DNA of 64,000 nucleotides from Glycomyces niveus (GTDB lineage Bacteria; Actinomycetota; Actinomycetes; Mycobacteriales; Micromonosporaceae): positions 35,340 to 99,339 of the forward strand of contig NZ_JAGFNP010000016.1 in NCBI RefSeq assembly GCF_017592475.1, read 5' to 3'. A model generated the notes under the pieces. The model made no database searches. It had not been told where the DNA came from and saw nothing but the letters and a program-made list of their open reading frames with translations. Position 1 is the stretch's first letter; the number at the start of each line of letters is the position of its first letter. The position numbers and the translations under genes are program-made. Positions 1 through 9,300 of the stretch are shown here, in pieces.

Positions 1-481
1 CGGCGGCGAGGAGGTTCGTCAGGTTCGAGACGGGCAGGAGCAGGCTCGCGGTGTTCGCGAGCCACACCGTGGTCATCGCGAGCGCGAGCGCCGGGGCGCG
101 GGTGACGGCGGCGAGCGCGAGCATGACAGGGGTGAGCAGGACGATCGTGGTGTCGAGGTTGAGGAACGCGGTGGTGGCGGCGGCGAGGAGGACGCAGGCG
201 GCGAAGAGGGCGGCGTGGCTGCCGCGCGCGAAGCGGGCGAGGCCGAGTGCGGCGATGTCGAAGAGCTGGGAGGCCTGGACGATCGCGACCATGGCCATGA
301 CGGTGCCGAGGAAGAGGATGAGCGGCGCGACGCGGGCGAGACTGTCGAGGGCGTCGCCGTTGGGGAGCGCTCCGGTAGCCCAGGAGACGAGCCCGGCGGC
401 GAGGATGCCGAGGCTGACGAGGTCGAGGGGGTCAAGGGAGCCGAGGCGGAGGGCCTTCGCGCGGGCCGGGGCATTCGTCAC
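1..481 (-). CDS. ArsB/SLC13-like permease, N-terminal 160 residues (runs off the window)
   Basis: The minus-strand frame opens with GTG at 481 and stays open to base 1, so only the N-terminal part is present. The translation is strongly hydrophobic and shows the signature of the ion transporter superfamily that includes ArsB, NhaD and SLC13 permeases: a FLNLDTTIVLLTPVMLAL stretch followed by NTASLLLPVSNLTNLL, where conserved Asn/Asp/Thr and Ser-Asn residues line the substrate path in this superfamily. At least three membrane segments are visible. The substrate (arsenite, dicarboxylate or another anion) cannot be told from this part. The overlapping plus-strand frames are Arg/Ala/Ser-rich shadows. 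Confidence 0.75.
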   Translation of the reverse strand, partial: MTNAPARAKALRLGSLDPLDLVSLGILAAGLVSWATGALPNGDALDSLARVAPLILFLGTVMAMVAIVQASQLFDIAALGLARFARGSHAALFAACVLLAAATTAFLNLDTTIVLLTPVMLALAAVTRAPALALAMTTVWLANTASLLLPVSNLTNLLAA

Positions 482-1491
482 TGAGGCAATGGTAGGGACG
501 GACGCACCGGGTGGCCACGATAAGTGAGCAGGTCGTGGGTGTGGTGAGCGGACGGGTGACCGGAACGACACGGGAGCCGCGCCATTCGGGTGTGTCGGAC
601 GGGTCCTCGGTGAACCGGCAGACATCTCCGGGTCACTGTCACGGTGGCTTGCGGTTAGAGCAATCAGCGACGAAGAACTGAGAGAAGGACATGGGTCGGT
701 TGGCGGGTCTCGGGCGGGGCGGGGCGGGGCGGGGCGGGGCGGGGCGGGGCGGGGACACGCCCGAGCGCGGGGCTGGACTCGACCATTTCTCTTGGCGCAC
801 AGTGGGTTCAGGCCGGAAACGTGAGGGACTTGTACACCTGCGGGTGATGACAGAGGATGCCTGCACAGGGGATACTTGAAATACGTACAGGGATAGGGAA
901 TTGGTACAGGTGTCGAGTAGGTGCAAGCAGACTACGACAAGCCTCTGGCCGATCCGGCAAACCAACCATTTCCGAGGCGACGACCCCGCGAGCTGGGGTT
1001 CCCTCCCCCGATCCGGGGGCGTCCGATCTCACCTCCGTGCTACCGGACCGCAGCTGTCCGCGCCCCGATGGGCCGTGATTGGGTGGACGGTTTCCCTGTT
1101 GGGATCACCCCAACCGGACGGAAGCGCCTCACACGGAGGCCGCTTCGACCAATAGCCAGACCCGCCAGCGTTCAAGGACGGGCACCAGACCAGGCATTAG
1201 AAGACCTGGCCCGGCCGTCCCTCGTCCACGTCTATGGCGACACCATCAGCATCGTGCCCGCAAGGCTGCCATGCCCCCATGCCCGCAGCGGACGCACCAC
1301 CACTCAGCGAAGGGAGCAGACCCGAGCCCGAGATCCGAGACCACCGCTTTCCGCGCGTGTTCAAGGTGCCTGAGCGACTTCAACGGAAGCTCCGCGCCTG
1401 CGAGGACCAATCCCAGCTGATGCTCTGGCTCAGAGGTGCTGCCGTGACCGACGACGTCGAGCGACCGCTTCGCGGTGGCGCCACCGGTCTT
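482..1491. other. About 1 kb with no supportable gene
   Basis: Every open frame here has the Arg/Pro/Ser-rich composition of shadow translation, and none has a convincing start, ribosome binding site or family resemblance. Base composition is more mixed than in neighbouring genes, for example around 840-960. The stretch holds the GGGGC repeat at 712-754 and presumably the promoter of the permease gene. It may be degraded former coding sequence. Confidence 0.5.
712..754 (+). repeat. GGGGC pentanucleotide tandem repeat (7 full units)
   Basis: Seven complete GGGGC units (716-750) are flanked by a partial GGGC and a final GGGG, giving nine consecutive G-runs on the plus strand. Such a tract can form G-quadruplexes and is prone to slippage. 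It lies outside any supported gene. Confidence 0.9.
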
Positions 1492-1746
1492 TCAGGCCTC
1501 TTCGATGTCAACGAGTCGGAACACCACGCGGTCGCCCTTGAACAGCGACGAAGGGCTCGCACTCCAATCGATGGGCGGCCACCAGCGCGGATGTTGCCAT
1601 GACTGGGTCAGCTCTCCCACTGCGGCACCGTCAACGACGATCGACCAGCGCCGCTTCCCTCCCGTGATCGCGGGGAGCGCCGGGCGGCCCAGCACCGCCA
1701 CCACAACTTCCTCCAGGCTCCGGATTCCTTCGGTCCGAACCACCAC
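1492..1746 (-). CDS. Small WSI/HPRWWPP-motif protein, copy 1
   Basis: This is an 84-residue protein of unknown function. I chose GTG at 1746 because GAGGAGG lies about 10 nt upstream and because the paralogue at 2065-2322 begins at the same place. The two copies share an LP-I-GGKR-WSI segment, a TQ/SW-HPRWWPP-DW segment and an acidic C-terminal part, which is clear homology. It is soluble with no signal peptide or membrane segment. The upstream partner gene at 1747-1931 appears decayed, so this copy may be an orphan of a duplicated two-gene unit. I do not recognise the family. Confidence 0.6.
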   Translation of the reverse strand: MVVRTEGIRSLEEVVVAVLGRPALPAITGGKRRWSIVVDGAAVGELTQSWQHPRWWPPIDWSASPSSLFKGDRVVFRLVDIEEA

Positions 1747-1931
1747 GGTGATCGGGCATCCTCCTCGTCGGGGGCACGATCCAGGACTCGGAGATGCCCG
1801 GAGCCATGTCACCGCGCTTTGGCGGGAGGGGCCGCTCGGTGGCTCTGTCCTTGACCCACATCATCAGCGGAAGGATGCCATCCGAGCAGGTAGGCCAGGA
1901 GACCGCTCGCCATGCCGGCGGCTTCGACCAT
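1747..1931 (-). pseudogene. Decayed copy of the small membrane protein gene at 2325-2522
   Basis: Comparison with the intact 65-residue paralogue shows homology spread over three reading frames. The N-terminal hydrophobic part (ending AYLLGWH against AYLICWH) is in one frame. The middle (WVKDRATERPLPPK against WARAKSTEPLPPK) is in a second. The C-terminal part (LRVLDRAPDEEDAR against LAVLAVAPPGEGDAR) is in a third. At least two frameshifts are therefore needed. The region upstream (to about 2015) also holds an internal near-repeat: an ATGGTGAGCGGTCTGCTCG segment and an ATGGCGAGCGGTCTCCTGG segment. Sequencing error cannot be excluded, but two shifts in one short gene favour decay. Confidence 0.5.
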
Positions 1932-2064
1932 GCTCAACGATTGCAACAGGGCGAGCAGACCGCTCACCATGCATATGAGCAGGAAAACCTGGAGAGCGAC
2001 AGGATGGCAAGGCACACGACTTACTGCCAGAACACCAGCGGCCCAATCCGGCGAATCGCGCGGC

Positions 2065-2322
2065 TCATGCGGAGGTTCCCTGTTCGATCCGCATGCGCAG
2101 GGTGTCGTCTGCGGGGAACGGCTCCTCTGGGTCGCCGATCCAGTCGACCGGCGGCCACCAGCGCGGGTGCTCCCAGGTCTGTGTCACCACGGCCACCGGG
2201 ACGCATTCGATCATGATCGACCACTGTCGCTTCCCTCCCGAGATCGTGGGGAGCACCTGGCGGCGGAGCACCGCGGCGACGACCGCTCGAAGGCTCAGGG
2301 TGCGGTCTACTCGGACGGTCAC
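2065..2322 (-). CDS. Small WSI/HPRWWPP-motif protein, copy 2
   Basis: This is an 85-residue protein of unknown function, paralogous to the one ending at 1492. Shared elements are LSL--VV-AVL near the N terminus, LP-I-GGKR-WSI in the middle and TW-HPRWWPP-DW after it. I chose GTG at 2322 because GAAGGAGA lies upstream within the end of the preceding gene, and only 2 nt separate the preceding TAA from this start, which indicates translational coupling. It is probably soluble. Its partner upstream encodes a small membrane protein, so the two products may interact. I do not recognise the family. Confidence 0.65.
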   Translation of the reverse strand: MTVRVDRTLSLRAVVAAVLRRQVLPTISGGKRQWSIMIECVPVAVVTQTWEHPRWWPPVDWIGDPEEPFPADDTLRMRIEQGTSA

Positions 2323-2324
2323 CG

Positions 2325-2522
2325 TTATCGGGCGTCTCCTTCGCCCGGGGGCGCGACCGCCAAGACCGCCAACTCGGCGATGCCGTCGGAACTGTACTTC
2401 GGCGGCAGCGGCTCGGTGCTTTTGGCACGGGCCCACAACATGGCGGGAAAAACCAGGCAGAGGTGCCAGCAGATCAGGTACGCGGCGACCACTAGCGCAA
2501 GGATCAACTCAGTTGTGGGCAT
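2325..2522 (-). CDS. Small single-pass membrane protein, 65 aa
   Basis: Residues about 5-30 form one hydrophobic helix (LILALVVAAYLICWHLCLV), followed by a WARAKSTEPLPPK linker and a cytoplasmic-looking tail. No family is recognised. It is directly upstream of the WSI/HPRWWPP protein, whose start is 2 nt past its stop, and the same two-gene order exists in decayed form at 1492-1931. The start codon has no strong ribosome binding site. The gene follows the clpB hairpin and probably has its own weak promoter. Confidence 0.5.
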   Translation of the reverse strand: MPTTELILALVVAAYLICWHLCLVFPAMLWARAKSTEPLPPKYSSDGIAELAVLAVAPPGEGDAR

Positions 2523-2577
2523 GAGGGATGCCCACAGCGTAGTGCCGCGGAGTGCGGAGCGTGGTTCAGCCGATACG

Positions 2578-2606
2578 GGCAGGGACCGCGTGACGCGGTC
2601 CCTGCC
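2578..2606 (-). terminator. Hairpin terminator of clpB
   Basis: A perfect 13-bp inverted repeat (GGCAGGGACCGCG, loop TGA, CGCGGTCCCTGCC) lies just past the clpB stop at 2617. There is no T-tract, as is usual for actinobacterial terminators. Confidence 0.8.
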
Positions 2607-2616
2607 GGGAGTTCGA

Positions 2617-5220
2617 TCAGGCTTTGGTGACGGTGAGTTTGTCGCCTTGGTCGCTCACGCCGACTTCGACGGTGTCGCCGTCGATGATCTTGCCTTCCAG
2701 GAGTTCCCGGGAGAGCGGGTCGCCGATGGAGGACTGGATGAGGCGGCGGAGGGGGCGGGCGCCGTAGACCGGGTCGAAGCCGCGGTCGGCGAGCCACGAT
2801 TTCGCGGCGTCGTTGACGGCGAGCTTGAGGCGGCGGGTCTCCATGCGGTGCTCGAGGAAGCGCAACTGGACTTCGACGATCGCCTTCAGGTGGTCGTGCT
2901 CGAGCGCGTGGAAGATGACGATGTCGTCCAGGCGGTTGAGGAACTCCGGCTTGAAGTGGGTGCGGATCGCAGCCAGTACCTGGTCGCGCTTCGCGGTCTC
3001 CTCGAGCAGCGGGTCGACCAGGGCCGAGGAGCCGAGGTTCGAGGTCATGATGAGGATGACGTTGCGGAAGTCGACCGTGCGACCCTGGCCGTCCGTGAGG
3101 CGGCCGTCGTCCAGGACCTGCAGGAGCGTGTCGAAGACCCGCGGGTGCGCCTTCTCGACCTCATCGAGGAGGACCACCGAGTAGGGGCGGCGGCGCACCG
3201 GCTCGGTGAGCTGGCCGCCTTCCTCGTACCCGACGTAACCGGGCGGGGCGCCGATGAGGCGGGCCACCGAGTGCTGCTCGGTGTACTCGCCCATGTCAAT
3301 GCGGATCATCGCGCGGTCGTCGTCGAACATGAACTCCGCCAGCGCTTTTGCGAGCTCGGTCTTGCCGACGCCGGTCGGCCCGGCGAAGATGAACGAGCCG
3401 GTGGGCCGGTTCGGGTCGGAGAGGCCGGCGCGGGCGCGGCGCAGGGCGTCGGAGACGACAGTGACCGCTTCGAGCTGGCCGACGACGCGTTCGCCCAGGA
3501 CCTCCTCGGCGTGGAGGAGCTTGTGCGTCTCGGACTCCTGGAGGCGGCCAGCGGGGATGCCGGTCCAGGCGGAGACGACGTCGGCGATCTCGTCGGCGTC
3601 GATCTCCTCCTTGAGCATCGGCTGGTGCGCGGGGTCGGTGTCGGCGCTGGCGAGTTCGGCTTCGGCGTCGGCGAGCTGCTGCTCGATTTCGGGGATGCGG
3701 CCGTAGCGCAGCTGGGCGGCCTTCTCGAGGTCGTATTCGCGTTCGGCGCGTTCGGCCTGGGTCTTGAGGTCGTCGAGTTCTTCTTTGAGTTCGGAGACCT
3801 TGCCGATGCGGCCCTTCTCGGACTCCCACTGGCGAGAGAGTGCGGCGAGCTTCTCGCGTTCGTCGGCGAGTTCGCGCTGGAGGGACGCGAGGCGGTCGGC
3901 GGAGGCCGGGTCGTCCTTCTCGTTCTGGAGGGCGGTCTCCTCGATCTCGAGGCGGCGCACGGCGCGCTCGATGGTGTCGATCTCCTCAGGGCGCGAGTCG
4001 ATCTCGATGCGCAGGCGGCTGGCGGCCTCGTCGACGAGATCGATGGCCTTGTCGGGGAGGCGGCGGTCCTGCAGGTAGCGGTCGGAGAGCTGCGCGGCGG
4101 CCACGAGAGCCGAGTCGGTGATGCGCACGCCGTGGTGGACCTCGTAGCGTTCCTTGAGGCCGCGGAGGATCGCGACGGTGTCCTCGACGGACGGCTCGCC
4201 GACGAAGACCTGCTGGAAGCGGCGCTCCAGGGCGGCGTCCTTCTCGATGTGCTCGCGGTACTCGTTGAGAGTGGTGGCGCCGATCATGTGGAGCTCGCCG
4301 CGGGCGAGGGCGGGCTTGAGCATGTTGCCCGCGTCGAGGGAGCCCTCGGACTTGCCGGCGCCGACCATGGTGTGGAGCTCGTCGATGAACGGGATGATCT
4401 CGCCGTCGGAGGATTTGATCTCCTCCATGACGGACTTGAAGCGCTCCTCGAACTGGCCGCGGTACTGCGCGCCGGCGATCATGCTGGCGAGGTCGAGGAG
4501 GATGACGCGGCGGTCGCGCAGCGACTCCGGCACGTCCCCGGCGACGATGCGCTGGGCGAGGCCTTCGACGATCGCGGTCTTGCCGACGCCGGGCTCGCCG
4601 ATGAGGACCGGGTTGTTCTTAGTGCGGCGCGACAGGACCTGGATGACACGGCGGATCTCAGTGTCGCGGCCGATCACGGGGTCCACTTTGCCCGAACGGG
4701 CGGTCTCGGTGAGGTCGACGCCGTACTTCTCGAGGGCCTTGTAGCCCTGCTCGGGGTCGGCGGAGGAGATCTTGCGGTCGCCGCCGCGCAGGGTCGGGAA
4801 GGCGCTGATGAGCTTCTTGTCGGTGGCGCCCTGCGCGGTGAGGAAGGTGCCGACGTCGCCGCCCGCCTGGGCGAGGCCGGTGATGAGGTGCTCGGTGGAG
4901 ACGTACTCGTCGCCGTAGTCGGTCGCGATCTTGTCCGCGGCGTTGATGGCGCGCAAGGACTCCCGGGCCATCGAGGGCTCGGAGACGGACGGCCCGGAGG
5001 CCGAGGGGAGCTCGTCGATGCGGCGCTCGGTCTCGGCGGAGACGGTGCCGGGGGTGACGCCGACGAGCTGGAGGAGCCCGGGCGCGGTGGAGCCGTCGAC
5101 CGTCAGGAGCGCGTCGAGCAGGTGCCACGGTTCGACGGCGGGGTTCCCTCCGGCGGCCGCCGTGCGCGCGGCCTGGGAGATCACTTCTCGGCTCTTGGTG
5201 GTCAGACGGTTGACGTCCAC
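2617..5220 (-). CDS. clpB: ClpB protein disaggregase
   Basis: This 867-residue AAA+ chaperone works with DnaK to pull aggregated proteins through its hexameric ring in the cytoplasm. It has the full ClpB layout: an N-terminal Clp-N domain (about 1-145), a first nucleotide-binding domain with Walker A GEPGVGKT (208-215), a long Glu/Arg/Leu-rich middle coiled coil (about 400-530), a second nucleotide-binding domain with Walker A GPTGVGKT, and a C-terminal D2 small domain. Length matches the family. The first Walker B reads IIPFIDELH, where most homologues have Leu before FIDELH, a minor oddity. ATG at 5220 is preceded by about 100 bp and then a HAIR operator, so HspR repression with heat-shock release is likely. 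Confidence 0.97.
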   Translation of the reverse strand: MDVNRLTTKSREVISQAARTAAAGGNPAVEPWHLLDALLTVDGSTAPGLLQLVGVTPGTVSAETERRIDELPSASGPSVSEPSMARESLRAINAADKIATDYGDEYVSTEHLITGLAQAGGDVGTFLTAQGATDKKLISAFPTLRGGDRKISSADPEQGYKALEKYGVDLTETARSGKVDPVIGRDTEIRRVIQVLSRRTKNNPVLIGEPGVGKTAIVEGLAQRIVAGDVPESLRDRRVILLDLASMIAGAQYRGQFEERFKSVMEEIKSSDGEIIPFIDELHTMVGAGKSEGSLDAGNMLKPALARGELHMIGATTLNEYREHIEKDAALERRFQQVFVGEPSVEDTVAILRGLKERYEVHHGVRITDSALVAAAQLSDRYLQDRRLPDKAIDLVDEAASRLRIEIDSRPEEIDTIERAVRRLEIEETALQNEKDDPASADRLASLQRELADEREKLAALSRQWESEKGRIGKVSELKEELDDLKTQAERAEREYDLEKAAQLRYGRIPEIEQQLADAEAELASADTDPAHQPMLKEEIDADEIADVVSAWTGIPAGRLQESETHKLLHAEEVLGERVVGQLEAVTVVSDALRRARAGLSDPNRPTGSFIFAGPTGVGKTELAKALAEFMFDDDRAMIRIDMGEYTEQHSVARLIGAPPGYVGYEEGGQLTEPVRRRPYSVVLLDEVEKAHPRVFDTLLQVLDDGRLTDGQGRTVDFRNVILIMTSNLGSSALVDPLLEETAKRDQVLAAIRTHFKPEFLNRLDDIVIFHALEHDHLKAIVEVQLRFLEHRMETRRLKLAVNDAAKSWLADRGFDPVYGARPLRRLIQSSIGDPLSRELLEGKIIDGDTVEVGVSDQGDKLTVTKA

Positions 5221-5321
5221 GGTTCCCGTGCTCCTCTACGCTGTCGAACGAATGCTGTCCAAGGTGCGGGCCTCAAGCGCTCGACGGTCGGCGCACCCGG
5301 GCGCGGCTGCCGAAGCGACCC

Positions 5322-5348
5322 GAAGTTGAGTGTATCCGACTCAACTTC
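5322..5348. promoter_or_regulatory. HAIR-type operator (HspR binding site) upstream of clpB
   Basis: A perfect inverted repeat, GAAGTTGAGT - 7 nt - ACTCAACTTC, matches the HspR-associated inverted repeat consensus CTTGAGT-N7-ACTCAAG in spacing and in all but the outermost consensus position of each arm. It lies about 100 bp before the clpB start. In Streptomyces and mycobacteria HspR controls clpB through such sites (established knowledge). hspR itself is not in this window. Confidence 0.85.
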
Positions 5349-5460
5349 CGCGGACGGCTCGATCCGTTTCGCCCGTAGCGTAAAGCCCCGGGCCTACCGG
5401 CCCAGGGCGTATAGCGGACGTGGCGCCCGCGAACCGCTCGCAAAGCGCGCCGAAGCTACG

Positions 5461-5496
5461 GCGAAGGCCCCGAGCCGTTCGGTTCGGGGCCTTCGC
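5461..5496 (-). terminator. Hairpin terminator of the BRCT-like gene
   Basis: A 13-bp perfect stem (GCGAAGGCCCCGA paired with TCGGGGCCTTCGC, 10-nt loop) begins 14 bp past the stop at 5511. It separates this gene from the clpB promoter. Confidence 0.8.
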
Positions 5497-5510
5497 GGTG
5501 CTTGCGGGCG

Positions 5511-6224
5511 TTACTTCTTGGCGGCGCTGAGGCCGAAGATCGACTTGATCTTGTCGAGGAGGGACGGCTTGGCGGACTTCTCGCCGCCCTTCGCGTCGGT
5601 CTCGATGGCGGGCGCCTCCGCCTGGGACGGGACGGTCTTCTCGGGATCGGCCGGGACGTCCTCGGGCTCGTCGATCGCCTCGGCGACCGGCTCGGGCTTC
5701 TCGTCAGCCTTCGGCTCGGCGGCCTCGGGCTCCGCAGCGGCCTCGGGCTCGGGGTCGGCGATCGGGTCGGGCTCTTCGACCGGCTCCTCGGACGCGGTCT
5801 CCGGCTCGGGGTGGCTCGGCTCGTCGGCCGGCTCGTCCGCGCGCTCGGGCTCGGGGTGGGCCGGCTCGTCGGCGGGCTCGGGCTCCGGTTCGGGCTCGGT
5901 GTCCACCACGGCGACGGGCGTCTCGGCGGGCGCGGCTTCGAGCTCGGCCTCGACGACCTCGTCGACCTCGTCCTCGGCGCCCGCGACCAGCAGCGCCTTG
6001 AACTCGTCGACCGAGAGGACCGGGACGCCGGCCTCTTCGGCCTTCTTCACGCGGGCTTCGGTGGGCTTGACGGTGTCGTCGACGACCAGGTGGGTCACGG
6101 TCTTGGTGAACTGTTTGGCGAGGGCGACGTCGGCGTCGGACTCGGCGATGAGTCGGGCAGTTTCGGCGTCGGGGCCGGTACCCAAGACGATGATCCTGAT
6201 CTTGTCTCCCGTCTTCGTCGGCAC
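5511..6224 (-). CDS. BRCT-like domain protein with a long acidic Pro/Glu tail
   Basis: Of 237 residues, about 1-85 look like a BRCT domain: an IRIIVLGTGPD strand-turn, a TVTHLVVDD segment typical of the BRCT core, then VPVLSVDEFKALL. Residues about 90-215 are a low-complexity Glu/Pro/Ala region with repeated EPEPEP and HPEPE units, and the end is a basic helix (SLLDKIKSIFGLSAAKK). BRCT domains bind phosphopeptides or DNA ends, and the tail is probably disordered. GTG at 6224 was chosen for its GGGAGGT 4 nt upstream. The gene is single, lies after the AAA+ protein gene, and has its own terminator. Its partner is unknown. Confidence 0.7.
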   Translation of the reverse strand: MPTKTGDKIRIIVLGTGPDAETARLIAESDADVALAKQFTKTVTHLVVDDTVKPTEARVKKAEEAGVPVLSVDEFKALLVAGAEDEVDEVVEAELEAAPAETPVAVVDTEPEPEPEPADEPAHPEPERADEPADEPSHPEPETASEEPVEEPDPIADPEPEAAAEPEAAEPKADEKPEPVAEAIDEPEDVPADPEKTVPSQAEAPAIETDAKGGEKSAKPSLLDKIKSIFGLSAAKK

Positions 6225-6339
6225 GGGGACCTCCCTTATTCGATGGTTAGCGGCTGCAGGGGCACACGCGGGCTACGCGCCAAGCTTTTGCTCAAGAGCG
6301 TACCGGGTCGCAAGGGAGGTCTGGGCCAGCGGAGAGGAC

Positions 6340-9300
6340 TTATTCCCGTTCGATCCCACTCCTTTGTTGCAGGACGGTTTCGATGCCCTTCACGCGGTCG
6401 GAGAGCAAGGTGATGGCGCCGACCGCTCTCGACATAGGATCGTCGCTCGCGCCGCCGAGGGTCTGCTCGCGGCGGTACGCCTCCTTCACCGCCTCCCAGC
6501 GGGCGGCCCGCTCGGGGGTGAGGCGGCCGCGGAGGTCGGCGAGTTTGAGGAGGTTCGCCTCCGCGCCGGAGGCGAGGGTCTGGGCCTCGCCCGCGTAGTG
6601 GTCGTCGATGACCGCTTCGAGCTCGTCGTCGTTCATGACCGGGACGACGCGCTCGGCGAGCCGGTTCATGTTGCGGTAGGAGCCCTGGAGGAGGAACGGC
6701 GGCTCGGTGCGCGCGCTGTCGTCCATCGCGGCGGAGGCGATGTAAGCGAGGTTGTTGGCGAGCACGGTCTTCTGGATGCGCACGAGTTTGCGCAGCACCG
6801 ACAGGACCTGGTCGAGCTCGCCTGCGCTGTACGGGTGGCGCAGCGCCTCGGGCGCGGCGGTCGGGTCGCCGGAGGCGAGGCGGATGAGGACGGCGGTGTC
6901 GGCGCGCTCGCGTCCGGCGAGGGGCGCGGTGACCTTGTTGGAGGTGAGCGCGTTCTCGATGTAGGACTGGGCGAAGACCTGGTCGCGGCCGGAGAGGACG
7001 TCGCCGAGGTTCCACACGTCGGCGCGGTTGGCGAGCATGTCCGGGATGCGGAACTTCTGGCCGGCCTCGGTGTACGGGTTGCCGGCCATGCACACCGCGA
7101 ACCGCTTGCCGCGCAGGTCGTAGGTGCGGGTGCGGCCGTTCCAGACGCCCTCCATCTTGCGCTGCGCGTCGCACAGCGAGATGAACTTCTGCAGCAGCTC
7201 GGGGTTGGTGTGCTGGATGTCGTCGAGGTAGAGCAGCACGTTGTTGCCGCATTCGAGCGCGAAGTTGATCTTCTCGACCTCGGCGCGGGCGGTCGCGTTC
7301 GGCGCGTCCTCCGGGTCGACCGAGACGGTCTCGTGCCCGAGCGCGGGGCCGTTGACCTTGACCAGGAGCATGCCGAGCCGGTCGGCGACGTACTCCATGA
7401 GGGTGGTCTTGCCGTAGCCGGGCGGGGAGATGAGCATGAGCATGCCCGACTGGTCGGTGCGGCGGCCCTCGCCCGAGCCGGCGCCGATCTGCTTGGCGAG
7501 GTTCGAGCCGATGAGCGGCAGGTACACGTCGTCGATGAGCTGGTTGCGCACGAACCCGGCCATGGTCTTGGGCTTGAACTCCTCGACGCGCAGCGCGCGG
7601 CGGTGCCCTTCGATGAGTTCGCCGCGGCGGCGCTGGTAGGCGCGGTAGCCGGGCAGCACGGTGCGGCGGAAGCGGCCGGTGCGGGCCAGGAACTCGTCCA
7701 GGCGCAGCGGGAGCACGCGGGACTCGACGCGCGGGTGGGTGCCGAGCAGGCCGGTGACCTGGCTGGAGAGCTCGGCGGTGACGTCGTATCCGTCCACTTC
7801 GGCCAGGATGACCGCGAGCGCTTCGGGCAGGTCCGCCTCGTCGAAGCCCTCGGGTTCGGCTTGGCGCAGAAAGGACTCGAGCCAGACGGCCGCGAGCTCC
7901 CATTTGGAGGTCATGTCGCTCTCGAGGGCGCGCAGGTCGGATTCGAAGTCCGCCTTGGCGCCCGGGCCGACCTGGCGTTCGAACGCGGCGAGCAGCGAGC
8001 GCGCCCGCTGCGAGACGGCGAAGCCGCCGCTGGGGTCGGCCAGCTCCTCCGCGAGGTACTCCCCCGCGAGGTCGGGGTCGACCTCGAGCGGCAGCAGCGT
8101 GCTGTTGAGGTAGTGGTTGACGGCCTCGCCGAGGTCGGCGGCGAGGTCGGCGAGGGCGTCGGCGCGGCCGAACACGGCGCGGGCGCGCGCGAGCGACCGG
8201 GCCTGGGTGCGGATCGCGATCCGCTCCTCCTTCGGGATGCCGTGGCCCCAGTACAGCTGGGCGGCGGCGCGCTCGGCGGAGCGGTAGCGGAGCAGGCCCG
8301 AGGCGGCGTAGAGGCGCAGCACTTCGGCGAGGATCGCGGCGGCGTCGGCGTCGTGGACACCGCGCTCGTACCCTTCGTCGTAGCGTTCGGCCGCGGCGGC
8401 GGCGGTGAACGCCGGGAGGTCCTCGGCGAGGAGCTTCGCGGGGCCGTGCTCGGCGAGGAGGGCCGCGGCCAGGTGCTCGGCCCGGTAGACCTCGTTGCTC
8501 TCGGAGGGCAGGAACTGGTGCCAGTATGGCTTCGTGTCGGCGAAGCCGGGGTCGTCGACGACATGGCGGTAGTCGGTGCCGGTGAGCGAGAACGCGAGCG
8601 CGCCGCCGGAGGGCACGAGGGTGAGGTCGAGCGGCTGGGTGTTGACGGGGATGCGGTGCTCGCCGAACTTGACGGCGTCGCCGTCGAAGAGGTCGAGCCG
8701 GTCGCTGAGCGCGCGGCCGGCCTCGGCGCGGGCGGCGGCGATGCGGCCCTCGATCTCCTCGGCGCGCACGGTGTCGTCGAGGCCGCGCAGCTCGGCGATG
8801 ACCTTGCGGAGGCGCTCCACCATCGGGTCCGTGGCGAAGTAGGTGTTCACTTCATCCAGAGAGGACAGTGTGGCGGTTCGTCGGGCCACGGCCTCGAGGA
8901 TGCGGTCGGCCGACTGCGCGAGCTGCTCGGCGCGGCGCGCGGCCTCGTCGAGGAGGTGCTGCTTGCGGGAGGAGAACGCCTCGTAGACGTCGGTCCGCTT
9001 GTCCCCCAGCTGGGTCAGGAACTCGTCGAAGTCCGCGAAGCGGGTCTCGAGGTTCTCGACGGTGAGCAGGAGGCGGCCCAGCTGCTCGTCGCAGGCCGCG
9101 GGCGTGTCGGCGGCGGCGATGGCGGCCGTGACGGACTGGCCGAGGAGCGCGAACTCGGCCGCGAACTCGGCTTTGCCCTCGCCCACGGCGAGTTCGCGGC
9201 GGCGCGCGGCGAGGGTGGCGCGGGCGCGGTTGACGGCGGCGAGCACCTCGGAGACGCGGCCGAGGATCGCGGTGCGCACCACGGCGTCGCCGATCTCGAG

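Noticed and set aside
5350..5460. tRNA-like G/C-rich fold upstream of clpB
   Set aside because: No cloverleaf, anticodon arm or TTCGA loop in the right place.
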